Below, piece after piece: positions 18,501-26,310 of a DNA stretch of 46,784 bases. The DNA is taken from positions 1 through 46,784 of the forward strand of contig CALWGM010000148.1 of NCBI GenBank assembly GCA_944380065.1. Reading direction: 5' to 3'. This DNA comes from an uncultured Lachnospiraceae bacterium. GTDB taxonomy: Bacteria; Bacillota; Clostridia; Lachnospirales; Lachnospiraceae. A program made the translations under genes and the position numbers. Position 1 is the stretch's first letter; the number at the start of each line of letters is the position of its first letter. The notes below the pieces were generated by a model, which was not told the DNA's origin, ran no database searches, and saw only the letters and a list, made by a program, of their open reading frames with translations.

Positions 18501-20584
18501 GTCAGGCAGCGGTTAAAATTCCGAGTCCCAGGATCGGGTTTGAAATTCAGGATATGAAATCAGGCGTAGATCCGGATAGCCTGAAAGTAACTCTGGATGG
18601 CCGGGAAATTGAAAATGTATATCTGGACGAAGAAACCGGATGGGCATATGCACAGCCAGATTTCAAATTAAAGGAAGGGACCTCTTCTGCTGAAATCACT
18701 GTGGACGCATCTGACCGGGACGGAAACAGGATGGAAACATATAAAGATACCGTAGATGTTTCCCTGATTTCTCAGCCGGAAGATCCTGAGAATTATAATA
18801 TTACCGTAATACCGGATTCCCAGGGGAATGCATATTCTGATATGATTTATCCCAAAGCGGCCAAAGAGGACAGTGAACTGGTGATCCAGCTGGGAGATAT
18901 TGTGGATGGTGTGAACAAAGAGGAATTTGATGAAGGTAAAAAATGGATTGAAAGTGTAGGAAAGCCTTATTTGATTGCTGCCGGAAACCATGAAGGGGGA
19001 GAAATGAATCTTGATATGTTCAATGAATATTTCGGTTCCCCTACCTATACATTTGACTATGGACAGACACGGATTATAGTCCTGAATTCAGCTTTCAATC
19101 AGAGTGTGACGGCCAGTGATCCCACTCAGTATCAGTATCTGGAGGAAATGCTGGAGTCCAATACCCTGCCGAATGTGTATGTGGTGAATCATGTTGTAAC
19201 GGAAGATCATTTTAATACACAGCATAATATGACTGCAGAGGAGTGTGCCCGGTTTGAAGGAATTATGGGGGCCTATAAGGAGGCCAATCCGGAGGTAAAT
19301 GTCAATGTAATTTCCGGTCATCTGCATACGCTGGAAAGCTGGGAGAGAGACGGGGTAAATTACATAATTGGCGGAAACGCGGCCGGCAAGGGTTATGTGA
19401 CTCCGGAACAGGGAAATCTGCTTGGATATGGTACGATCCATGTCAGAGATGGAAAAGCTGATTATGATTATGAACCGCTTCTTTCCGAAATTTACCTGCG
19501 TCATGCTGCGATGCAGAATGGTATATTAAATCTGGCAAAAGGCGGATCTGCACAGATTGATGTTTACGGGGATTTCCGTGTAAAGGCATCGGTAGACAGT
19601 TATATGACACAGATCAATGACGACAGCCTAATGGCGATTGACTGGGAAAGCTCTGATCCGGAAACCGTATCAGTGGATGATGCCGGAGTGGTCACTGTCC
19701 ATGCGGAAGGCAGCGCCGTTATTACTGCGCACTGCGGCGGAACATCAGCATCCTTCACAGTAAAATCCCAGGATTTGAGCCAGGTAAATCTTACGAAACT
19801 GGATCTGCAAATGAATGAAACGGTTACCTATGGTGATCTGGTATCACCAGTGGTGACGGCGACAGATGTATATGGAACAAAGATTGCCATGAACTTTTCT
19901 GATCTTACCTTAACATCTGCGAATGGAAAATTTACTGTACAGAAGGACGGAACTTTGCTGGCTTCCGGCGTGGGCGCCGATCGGATCACGGTGTCATATG
20001 GCAGTCTGACTGCATCCTGTGACGTATCCGTGGAGGCGCTGAAGGTTGGGAATGTGATTCAGCCTGAAGCCATTACCGTAGAGCAGGGAACGGCCTTTGA
20101 TCAGCTGCAGCTCCCGGAAAATGTGGAAATTACATATCAGAACGGTGTAATCGGGGAAGCTAAAGTACAGTGGGAAGAAGGAAAATATCAGGCGGATGTG
20201 CCGGGAACCTATACCCTGTATGGTGAACTTGTGCTGGAAGATGGAGCGGATAATCCGGATGGATTGACAGCGGAAATCCAGGTGACGGTAAAAGAGGCTT
20301 CCACAGAAACACCGGATCATCCAAATCAGGGAGAGCAGCCGGATCATAATTCCGGAAATACTGATCAGGGTAATACGAATCCGGGAGATGCTGATCAGAC
20401 TGGCGGTTCAAACAGCCATGTTCAGAATAATGCCGGTGCAGATGGATCCAAAACTCACGGAACAGATTCTGCCGCGGCAGTGAAGACGGGCGACAGGAAA
20501 CCGATTTTCCTGTGGACGGCAGTATTTGCGGCAGCTCTTGTAACAGGCGCTGCAGTAGTTCGTGCAGGGAAGCAGAAACATTAA
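15599..20584 (+). CDS. Large secreted protein: NAGPA-type phosphodiester glycosidase plus metallophosphoesterase with Ig-like domains
   Basis: A 1661-residue exported protein. Signal peptide 1-33 ends PVQA. Residues about 80-445 form a phosphodiester glycosidase domain (NAGPA family) with the hallmark LNMDGGGSTEM near residue 403. Ig-like segments (about 450-625) lead to a jelly-roll-like region (about 630-855) and more Ig-like repeats. Residues about 1068-1275 form a calcineurin-type metallophosphoesterase: PDSQG, GDIVDG, GNHEGG, VVNHV and GHLHT. Further Big2/Big4-like domains follow, then an Asn/Gly/Asp-rich linker and a C-terminal hydrophobic span with basic tail, preceded by VKTGDR, a degenerate LPXTG-like sorting site. 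I infer a cell-wall-bound enzyme that cleaves sugar-phosphate diesters and removes the phosphate. Base composition looks more AT-rich than neighbours. Confidence 0.85.
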   Translation: MKKTGLKNRIAAAAMAAAMALSMTLSWIQPVQAADVQMRYVANEDLAPGIHYSEEDIQGYGSNGDRRIRVNHLTVDPSAEGVEFNSTRAEDTINARENILNQAMRDVYQGVNVVASVNADPYNMDYGLNSGIQVRSGAIVTSQPNNQYTTDTPVFFVDGEGEPHIDALRAAVDISVGDDYTQTVTNINRSLISSGYDDQTKVASDTLRIYTSNISSDGTMAHPIGSGLSQKQAYALIRLENYDGNLYAGTEFHGTVQTIYDKEGFQIPEDCIVLAGYYGDTDGVASLKEGENVKLTCHLYTGAFSEDGNGHLQERGTLCDDVKAAVNGFHLLAKDGKINTPVVDGQGTDVNSRTVIGITKDGKVEILCVNKPGANFGADLTSGTTFREIAEYMMSELDCVDILNMDGGGSTEMTARRAGSDSLATVSYPSDGGSRLVSNSLEIISNAPRTSEVSQVLVDGNVNIYPGSETNFSVRLTDPSGSALDESAYQIEWDAKYGSIDTEGHYVAPETACDDVVTATVNGVTGTASARVVDADQVQSVELSGGDSLALDQGANYQFGFTAYDENQQNVLISPSLAEWTMTGDEIGTLSRDGMLNVTAESGNASVSARFMGKTFTTNVVVGLKEQIIDDYEGNEVAYHINSPYIYPNRPDYRGGDGTNMVGTTSDPDMVKNGKKSLYWIYDTHEWTRATNGTMYLYPDWDAPHSDLGWSAEEQGKLMDQYRAKARPKKFGLWIYSGDENNDGISDNYNCMMTAYFYANDGTWVDENGTSHYDGADGGSIQSKSIKITPDEHMDWIGWKYFEFDVPEDWPMPITFNYLMMSNIYKGADQADYRTTIMLDDLKWIYSDEEQDMQGPSFSETQPAGGGLYTDSLNFSTVISDTSGVAADSISVTVNDQPVTDYQFDSATGHLAFTKSGLENGQSYRVVVKAKDTRGNESVPYIDETYTVDLSPDTQAPQISHVTPSSGSQAAVKIPSPRIGFEIQDMKSGVDPDSLKVTLDGREIENVYLDEETGWAYAQPDFKLKEGTSSAEITVDASDRDGNRMETYKDTVDVSLISQPEDPENYNITVIPDSQGNAYSDMIYPKAAKEDSELVIQLGDIVDGVNKEEFDEGKKWIESVGKPYLIAAGNHEGGEMNLDMFNEYFGSPTYTFDYGQTRIIVLNSAFNQSVTASDPTQYQYLEEMLESNTLPNVYVVNHVVTEDHFNTQHNMTAEECARFEGIMGAYKEANPEVNVNVISGHLHTLESWERDGVNYIIGGNAAGKGYVTPEQGNLLGYGTIHVRDGKADYDYEPLLSEIYLRHAAMQNGILNLAKGGSAQIDVYGDFRVKASVDSYMTQINDDSLMAIDWESSDPETVSVDDAGVVTVHAEGSAVITAHCGGTSASFTVKSQDLSQVNLTKLDLQMNETVTYGDLVSPVVTATDVYGTKIAMNFSDLTLTSANGKFTVQKDGTLLASGVGADRITVSYGSLTASCDVSVEALKVGNVIQPEAITVEQGTAFDQLQLPENVEITYQNGVIGEAKVQWEEGKYQADVPGTYTLYGELVLEDGADNPDGLTAEIQVTVKEASTETPDHPNQGEQPDHNSGNTDQGNTNPGDADQTGGSNSHVQNNAGADGSKTHGTDSAAAVKTGDRKPIFLWTAVFAAALVTGAAVVRAGKQKH

Positions 20585-20591
20585 GAATCAG

Positions 20592-20632
20592 AAAAAAGCG
20601 GAAGCGGAAGAAAATTTCCCTTCCGCTTTTTT
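20592..20632 (+). terminator. Bidirectional terminator between convergent genes
   Basis: AAAAAGCGGAAG pairs with CTTCCGCTTTTT, giving a T run on both strands. It serves the large secreted protein gene on the plus strand and the exonuclease gene on the minus strand, whose stop codon (20631-20633) touches the hairpin. Confidence 0.85.
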
Positions 20633-21761
20633 AAGAAATAAACTGTGCAAAATACAGCTGCAGGAATTCCCGGCAGGCATCTGCGTGTCCGGCGCAAGAG
20701 GAGTTGGGGATTTCCAGATAAGCTGTCTTTTCGTTATATTCCTTTTTCAGGAAACCGCCCGCTGTTTTTGACGGTGTTTCTACATAATCGCAGTCCTTTT
20801 TGATATAGCAGTTTTTTTTCGTGGCCTTTTTGCGGTGGGAAGGATCTACAAATTCCCCGACGCTTTTATGGATGGCGGTGTCTTCCGCCGGCAGGTAATA
20901 ATAATTTTCCGGATCCGGAAAGAAATGCTTCAGCGTCCCGTGCCGGAGGGGAAGACGTATCAGACCCGCGCTGCGGTTCAGCAGAAACGAGGAATCTTCT
21001 GCGATCCTGTGGATGCTCTGCGGAAAATCAAAGGCGGGAATAATTTTCAGATTCAGATACTCTTTCCCGCCTTCTGTTTCGCGGATGGAATCGCTGATCT
21101 GAAACTGTCCCTCCCGCAGCTGGCGGTAGGAGAGGATCCCTGTCAGGGAGAACATGCCTTTCACATCCTCTAAATTGTGGAGAAGAAGCAGCTGCAGCTG
21201 CCCGGGATCCTTTTGAAGTACATAGTTCTGATAGACTTCGATCAGTTCCCCGCCGCTGTATGTATCGTCCCGGCAGCAGCCGAGAAACTGCTCCACACAT
21301 TTCTGGCGGCAGGAGGAAAGTCCCAGCAGTTTTTTCAGGCGCGTGGTTTCACGGTACAGATCAACCGTGTGTCCTGCGCCGGAATCCGGGGCGGTTTCCG
21401 GATTGAGAAGCCCGGCGGCGGGGAACGGATGTGTAAGACTGATTTGGTGCAGTTCTGCCCGTTTCCGGATAAAAGGCAGGTCGAAGGCTGTTCCGTTAAA
21501 GGTGACGATGGTGTCAAAGCCGGAAAGCAGCCGGAAAAAGGCTTTCAGTATGGACGGCTCGTCTTCGCTGTTTTCTGCAAAAAACAGATCTGTGCAGATC
21601 CGGTCCATTTTCCGGCAGCCGCAGCCGATGCAGTAGATCTGATCCCGGACGGGGGACAGGCCGGTGGTCTCAATGTCCACAAACAGCATATTTTCCCGGA
21701 TGAAATGCTGTTCAAAGGCAGACAGGCTGTCTGCCGGAAAGGTATCGCTAAAAACTTTCAT
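20631..21761 (-). CDS. YprB-type ribonuclease H-like 3'-5' exonuclease
   Basis: A 376-residue protein whose N-terminal half (about 30-225) is a DEDD-family exonuclease fold: VDIETTGLSP (first Asp and Glu), TFNGTAFDLPF (second Asp) and LLHNLEDVKGM (last Asp region). It matches the RNase-H-like domain of Bacillus YprB. The C-terminal 150 residues have no motif I know. An in-frame start nine codons earlier exists, but the ATG at 21761 has AAGGAGAT at an ideal distance. Substrate is unknown; DNA or RNA ends are expected from the fold. It has its own promoter (21808-21836). Confidence 0.82.
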   Translation of the reverse strand: MKVFSDTFPADSLSAFEQHFIRENMLFVDIETTGLSPVRDQIYCIGCGCRKMDRICTDLFFAENSEDEPSILKAFFRLLSGFDTIVTFNGTAFDLPFIRKRAELHQISLTHPFPAAGLLNPETAPDSGAGHTVDLYRETTRLKKLLGLSSCRQKCVEQFLGCCRDDTYSGGELIEVYQNYVLQKDPGQLQLLLLHNLEDVKGMFSLTGILSYRQLREGQFQISDSIRETEGGKEYLNLKIIPAFDFPQSIHRIAEDSSFLLNRSAGLIRLPLRHGTLKHFFPDPENYYYLPAEDTAIHKSVGEFVDPSHRKKATKKNCYIKKDCDYVETPSKTAGGFLKKEYNEKTAYLEIPNSSCAGHADACREFLQLYFAQFIS

Positions 21762-21807
21762 TAAAAAATCTCCTTCCGTACACAGCAAACAAATATCAGG
21801 TGTTCAC

Positions 21808-21836
21808 AGTATACATCAAAGCTGCTGATCTGGCAA
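21808..21836 (-). promoter_or_regulatory. Sigma-A promoter of the YprB-like exonuclease gene
   Basis: On the minus strand TTGCCA (21831-21836), a 17-base spacer and TATACT (21808-21813), 47 bases upstream of the ATG. Confidence 0.7.
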
Positions 21837-21901
21837 AGAGGATACAGGATCCTTTTTGTATAAAGTTTCTGTTTCGGATCCATGAAGGGAAGAATATTTT
21901 T

Positions 21902-22044
21902 GTATTTTTTGCGATACAATCATGTATTATTTCATCTGTATGTGATAAAATGAAATGAATTTTGAGAGTTGGTTTATGAAGAATGCATAGGAGATCTCTT
22001 CAAATTACTCTGAAAAAATAATAGGAAGAAAGAGGGCATAGGTT
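21902..22044 (+). promoter_or_regulatory. Upstream region of the rnf operon
   Basis: GTATTTTTTGCGA (21902-21914) is followed at once by a TACAAT -10-like hexamer, and a second possible -10 (GATAAAAT) lies about 30 bases further on; neither has a good -35. The last 80 bases form an untranslated leader ending in AGAAAGAGGG before the rnfC ATG. No Rex-like palindrome was found. Confidence 0.35.
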
Positions 22045-23373
22045 ATGGGTTTATGTACTTTTAAAGGCGGCGTCCATCCTTATGACGGCAAAGAGCTGTC
22101 CAAGGATCAGCCGATCACAGAATACTTACCCAAAGGCGATCTGGTCTATCCGTTATCACAGCATATCGGTGCACCCGCAAAACCTGTTGTAGCAGTTGGA
22201 GATACTGTTTTAAGAGGGCAGATGATCGCAGAAGCCGGCGGATTTGTGTCTGCGCCGATTTATGCTTCCGTTTCCGGCAAGGTGAAAAAGATCGAGCCGA
22301 GACGTGTGGCAGTGGGCGACATGGTCAATTCGATTGTGATTGAGAATGACGGCGCGTACAATTCCGTTGAGTTTGAGGCAGCGGAGGACGTATCCGCGCT
22401 GTCGAAAGAGGAGATCCTGGAGAGGATCAAAAACGCCGGTATCGTCGGTATGGGCGGCGCCGGTTTCCCGACTCATGTAAAATTATCTCCCAAAGAGCCG
22501 GAAAAGATTGATTATGTAATTGCAAACTGTGCAGAGTGTGAGCCGTACCTGACTGCGGATTACCGCAGGATGTTAGAGGAGCCGGAGAAGCTGATCGAAG
22601 GCATGCGGATCATCCTTTCCCTGTTTGACAATGCAAAGGGTATTTTCGGGATTGAGGATAACAAGCCGGACTGCATCAAGCTGCTGTCTGATCTTGTGAA
22701 GGACGAGCCCCGGATGGAAGTGAAGGCTCTGAAGACAAAGTATCCCCAGGGTTCCGAGCGTCAGCTGATCTACGCAACAACCGGACGCGCGATCAACTCC
22801 ACGATGCTGCCGGCAGACGCAGGCTGTATTGTGGATAATGTGGATACCATGGTGGCGATCTATCATGCTGTAAAGCTTGGTATGCCACTGATGAACCGGA
22901 CGTTTACCGTGACCGGCGACGCAGTTTCCGAGCCGAAGAACTTTTCCATTTATATCGGCACCAGTTTCCAGGAACTGGCGGATGCAGCCGGCGGTTTCAA
23001 GACCCAGCCGCAGAAGATTATCTCCGGCGGCCCGATGATGGGATTTGCCATGTTTACGCTGGATGTGCCGACAACAAAGACGACCTCCGCTTTGCTTTGC
23101 CTCAGCGAGGACGCGGTTCAGAAGTCGGAGGCGCAGGCAACAAATTGTATTAACTGCGGGCGCTGTGTGGAGGCATGTCCGTCCCGGATCGTTCCGTCCC
23201 GTCTGGCTGATTTCGCTGAAAATCAGCAGGAAGAGCAGTTTGAAAAATGGAACGGCCTGGAATGTGTGGAGTGCGGAAGCTGCAGCTTTATCTGTCCGGC
23301 CAAGAGGAATCTGGTTCAGGCGATCCGCGTGATGAAGAAGACAGTTCTGGCAAATAAACGTAAGAAATCATAG
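22045..23373 (+). CDS. rnfC: Rnf complex subunit C
   Basis: RnfC is the peripheral subunit thought to carry the NAD(H) site of the ion-translocating ferredoxin:NAD+ oxidoreductase. The 442-residue protein begins with the RnfC barrel-sandwich region (MGLCTFKGGVHPYDGKEL), has the NuoF-like Gly-rich motif GMGGAGFPTHVKL near residue 135, an SLBB-like segment and two C-terminal 4Fe-4S motifs, CINCGRCVEACP and CVECGSCSFICP. It is the short clostridial form, without the long Ala/Lys-rich tail of proteobacterial RnfC. It begins a six-gene operon in the order C-D-G-E-A-B. Confidence 0.97.
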   Translation: MGLCTFKGGVHPYDGKELSKDQPITEYLPKGDLVYPLSQHIGAPAKPVVAVGDTVLRGQMIAEAGGFVSAPIYASVSGKVKKIEPRRVAVGDMVNSIVIENDGAYNSVEFEAAEDVSALSKEEILERIKNAGIVGMGGAGFPTHVKLSPKEPEKIDYVIANCAECEPYLTADYRRMLEEPEKLIEGMRIILSLFDNAKGIFGIEDNKPDCIKLLSDLVKDEPRMEVKALKTKYPQGSERQLIYATTGRAINSTMLPADAGCIVDNVDTMVAIYHAVKLGMPLMNRTFTVTGDAVSEPKNFSIYIGTSFQELADAAGGFKTQPQKIISGGPMMGFAMFTLDVPTTKTTSALLCLSEDAVQKSEAQATNCINCGRCVEACPSRIVPSRLADFAENQQEEQFEKWNGLECVECGSCSFICPAKRNLVQAIRVMKKTVLANKRKKS

Positions 23374-23389
23374 AAAGAGGTGGATTATT

Positions 23390-24340
23390 GTGAGTGATTT
23401 ATATAATGTGACATCATCACCACACGTGAGATCCAAAATGAGTACAGACAAGATTATGCTCTGCGTGATTATTGCATTATTGCCTGCTACTGTGTTTGGT
23501 ATCTTCAATTTCGGCCCCAGAGCTCTTGCTGTTATTGTTGTCACCATCGCAAGCTGCTTTGTTTCCGAATATCTTTATAATAAAATTGCGCATAAGAAGC
23601 AGACTGTGGGAGATTTAAGCTGTATTGTCACAGGCCTTCTGCTGGCGCTGAACCTGTCCAGCACGATCCCGTTCTGGATCGCGATTGTCGGCGGCGCGTT
23701 TGCCATCGTAGTGGTAAAAATGCTGTTCGGCGGCCTGGGACAGAACTTTATGAACCCGGCGCTGGGGGCAAGATGTTTCCTGCTGCTGGCGTTTACCGGC
23801 CCGATGACAAGCTTTGCCACGGTTCCGCTGGACGGAACCACCAGCGCCACGCCGCTGTCTTATCTGGCAGACGGCGGGCTGTATGACAATACCATGGCTA
23901 TGTTTACCGGACGGATCGCCGGTACCATCGGCGAGACTTCGGTGATCGCTATCCTGATCGGCGCGATCTTCCTGATTGCCATGGGAATCATTGACCTGCG
24001 GATCCCCGGTACATATATCCTGTCATTCGCCGTGTTTGTGATCCTGTTTGGCGGACATCTGACCACCGGTGACCTGGGTCAGTTTGTGGTGCAGGAGATC
24101 TGCGGCGGCGGTCTGATGCTGGGCGCGTTCTTTATGGCGACCGACTATGTGACATCGCCGATTACCCCCCGGGGCAAGATTATTTACGGTATCATCTGCG
24201 GATGCCTGCTTGGTATTTTCCGTCTGTTCGGCGCTTCCGCGGAAGGATGTTCTTACTCCATCATTTTCGCGAACGTATTAGTACCGCTGATCGAGCGGTT
24301 TACGGTACCGAAACCTTTTGGTAAAGGAGGCGAGAAGTAA
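23390..24340 (+). CDS. rnfD: Rnf complex subunit D
   Basis: A 316-residue integral membrane protein with about nine to ten hydrophobic spans, related to NqrB. The motif TTSATPLSYL around residue 150 is where RnfD/NqrB proteins carry FMN bound through a phosphodiester to Thr. It starts at GTG 23390 with AAAGAGGT upstream, and the N-terminal VTSSPHVRSKMST matches the family start. The stop overlaps the rnfG start (TAATG). Flavinylation would need ApbE, encoded just beyond the operon. Confidence 0.96.
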   Translation: MSDLYNVTSSPHVRSKMSTDKIMLCVIIALLPATVFGIFNFGPRALAVIVVTIASCFVSEYLYNKIAHKKQTVGDLSCIVTGLLLALNLSSTIPFWIAIVGGAFAIVVVKMLFGGLGQNFMNPALGARCFLLLAFTGPMTSFATVPLDGTTSATPLSYLADGGLYDNTMAMFTGRIAGTIGETSVIAILIGAIFLIAMGIIDLRIPGTYILSFAVFVILFGGHLTTGDLGQFVVQEICGGGLMLGAFFMATDYVTSPITPRGKIIYGIICGCLLGIFRLFGASAEGCSYSIIFANVLVPLIERFTVPKPFGKGGEK

Positions 24341-24969
24341 TGAAAAAGTCGATTATCAAAGATGCCCTGATCCTTTGCCTGATTACCTTAGTGGCCGGAT
24401 TCCTTCTGGGAGTCGTCCACGACATTACCCTGCAGCCCATTGCGGCGGCCAATGAAGCCGCGCAGCAGGACGCTTACCGCGCGGTGTTTGAGGACGCGGA
24501 GGAGTTTGTGGAGCTTCCCGGATTTGACGCGGAGGCGGCGACCCAGGCTGCGGTGGAGGCCGGTTACACGGACGATACGGTCGACAGCTGCGTACAGGCT
24601 GTGGATGCGGACGGCAACCTGCTCGGTTATGTGATCAATGCCACGGATCCCAGCAGTTACGGCGGGGATGTGACGCTTTCGCTTGGTGTCCGTCTGGATG
24701 GAACCGTGAACGGATATTCCATCACAGTGATCAATGATACTGCCGGTCTCGGTATGAAAGCGGCAGAAGAAGATTATGCTTCACAGTATGCTGGTAAACA
24801 GGTAGAAGAGTTTACCGTGACAAAGACCGGCGCGACAGCTGATAATGAAATCGATGCCATCAGCGGCGCGACCATTACTTCGGATGCAGTGACCCGTGCA
24901 GTAAATTCCGGCCTTGCCTATTACAGAGTTTTAATGGAAGAGACGGGAGGGGAATTAGTTAATGAATAA
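24340..24969 (+). CDS. rnfG: Rnf complex subunit G
   Basis: A 209-residue subunit with one N-terminal membrane span (about 8-28) and an extracytoplasmic FMN-binding domain. The motif SGATITSDAV near residue 175 is the ApbE flavinylation site, with FMN attached to the second Thr in family members. The start overlaps the rnfD stop and the stop overlaps rnfE by eight bases, so translation is probably coupled through the operon. Confidence 0.96.
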   Translation: MKKSIIKDALILCLITLVAGFLLGVVHDITLQPIAAANEAAQQDAYRAVFEDAEEFVELPGFDAEAATQAAVEAGYTDDTVDSCVQAVDADGNLLGYVINATDPSSYGGDVTLSLGVRLDGTVNGYSITVINDTAGLGMKAAEEDYASQYAGKQVEEFTVTKTGATADNEIDAISGATITSDAVTRAVNSGLAYYRVLMEETGGELVNE

Positions 24970-25708
24970 GTGTGTAGAACGTTTACAGAATGGTATTATC
25001 AAAGAGAACCCTACCTTCGTCATGCTGATCGGTATGTGTCCGACCTTAGCTGTCACCACATCTGCCATCAACGGTATCGGCATGGGACTTTCCACTACGC
25101 TGGTTCTCGTATTTTCAAACCTGCTGATCTCCTTGCTGCGCAAGGTGATCCCGGACAGCTGCCGTGTGCCCGGATTTATCGTTGTGGTTGCTTCCCTGGT
25201 TACGATCGTACAGTTCCTGCTGGAAGGTTACGTCCCGGATCTGTATGCGTCCCTGGGACTTTACATTCCTCTGATCGTAGTAAACTGTATCATCCTTGGC
25301 CGTGCAGAGAGCTATGCTTCCAAGAACGGCCCGCTGAGTTCCATCTTCGATGGTATCGGCATGGGATTCGGTTTTACCATCGCCCTCACCTGTATCGGCC
25401 TGGTGCGTGAGATCCTGGGCGCCGGACAGGCGTTTGGCGTACAGATCCTTCCGCTGGCAGATGCTGCTGCAGGCACGCCGGGATTTACCCCGGTAACGAT
25501 CTTCGTTCTTGCACCCGGCGCTTTCTTCGTGCTGGCGCTGCTGATCGCAATCCAGAATGCGTTCAAAGAGGCAAAACGGAAGAAAGGCCTGAAGGTGAAA
25601 GCGGCAGCCGGATGTCTCGGGGACTGTGCAGGCTGCGGCGAGGGTGTCTGCCCGGTATCGGATGATAAGAAAATCTTTACGGCCGGAACAGATGAGAAAG
25701 AAGCATAG
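24962..25708 (+). CDS. rnfE: Rnf complex subunit E, with a Cys-rich C-terminal tail
   Basis: A 248-residue membrane subunit with about six spans, related to NqrD. Conserved parts include NPTFVMLIGMCPTLAVTTSA and the Cys-containing helices believed to hold an iron-sulfur cluster together with RnfA (VVNCIILGRAESYAS). Unlike proteobacterial RnfE it has a tail of about 40 residues after the last helix with the pattern CLGDCAGCGEGVC, spaced C-x3-C-x2-C-x4-C, which could bind an extra metal or cluster on the cytoplasmic side. The start at 24962 lies within rnfG. Confidence 0.95.
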   Translation: MNKCVERLQNGIIKENPTFVMLIGMCPTLAVTTSAINGIGMGLSTTLVLVFSNLLISLLRKVIPDSCRVPGFIVVVASLVTIVQFLLEGYVPDLYASLGLYIPLIVVNCIILGRAESYASKNGPLSSIFDGIGMGFGFTIALTCIGLVREILGAGQAFGVQILPLADAAAGTPGFTPVTIFVLAPGAFFVLALLIAIQNAFKEAKRKKGLKVKAAAGCLGDCAGCGEGVCPVSDDKKIFTAGTDEKEA

Positions 25709-25722
25709 GAGGTTAGGTTCAG

Positions 25723-26298
25723 ATGAAAGAAGTTATTTTAATTGCGATCGGTTCTGCAATTGTTAACAACGTAGTGCTGAGCCAGTTCCTTGGCTTATGT
25801 CCGTTCTTTGGCGTATCCAAGAAGGTGGAGACCGCGGCCGGCATGGGCGTGGCAGTTATCTTCGTTATTACGATTGCATCCTTTATTACAGGTGTGCTGG
25901 ATAAGTTTGTACTGCAGCAGTTTGATATCACATACCTGGAAACTATTGTATTTATCCTGGTAATCGCCGCACTGGTTCAGTTCGTGGAAATGTTTCTGCG
26001 CAAATCCGTGCCGTCGCTGTATAATGCGCTTGGTATCTACCTTCCGCTGATCACCACAAACTGCGCGGTGCTGGGCGTGGCGCTGAATAATGTACAGTAC
26101 GGATACGGGATCGGCGTGGGCACCATCAACGGTTTTGCTACCGCAGTCGGATTTACCATTGCCATTGTGATCATGGCCGGTATCCGTGAGAAGATCGAGT
26201 ACAATGCGATTCCGAAGCCCTTCCAGGGTTCCGCCATCGTTCTGGTAACCGCAGGCCTGATGGCGATTGCGTTTATGGGATTTTCCGGTGTTATTTAA
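25723..26298 (+). CDS. rnfA: Rnf complex subunit A
   Basis: A 191-residue six-span membrane protein related to NqrE and RnfE. Conserved stretches are NNVVLSQFLGLCPFFGVSK and LPLITTNCAVLGVALNN, each with the Cys that in Rnf/Nqr structures coordinates an intramembrane cluster with its partner. Length is standard. Ribosome binding site AGGAGGTTAGG precedes the ATG. Confidence 0.97.
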   Translation: MKEVILIAIGSAIVNNVVLSQFLGLCPFFGVSKKVETAAGMGVAVIFVITIASFITGVLDKFVLQQFDITYLETIVFILVIAALVQFVEMFLRKSVPSLYNALGIYLPLITTNCAVLGVALNNVQYGYGIGVGTINGFATAVGFTIAIVIMAGIREKIEYNAIPKPFQGSAIVLVTAGLMAIAFMGFSGVI

Positions 26299-26310
26299 GG
26301 AGGTATACAG

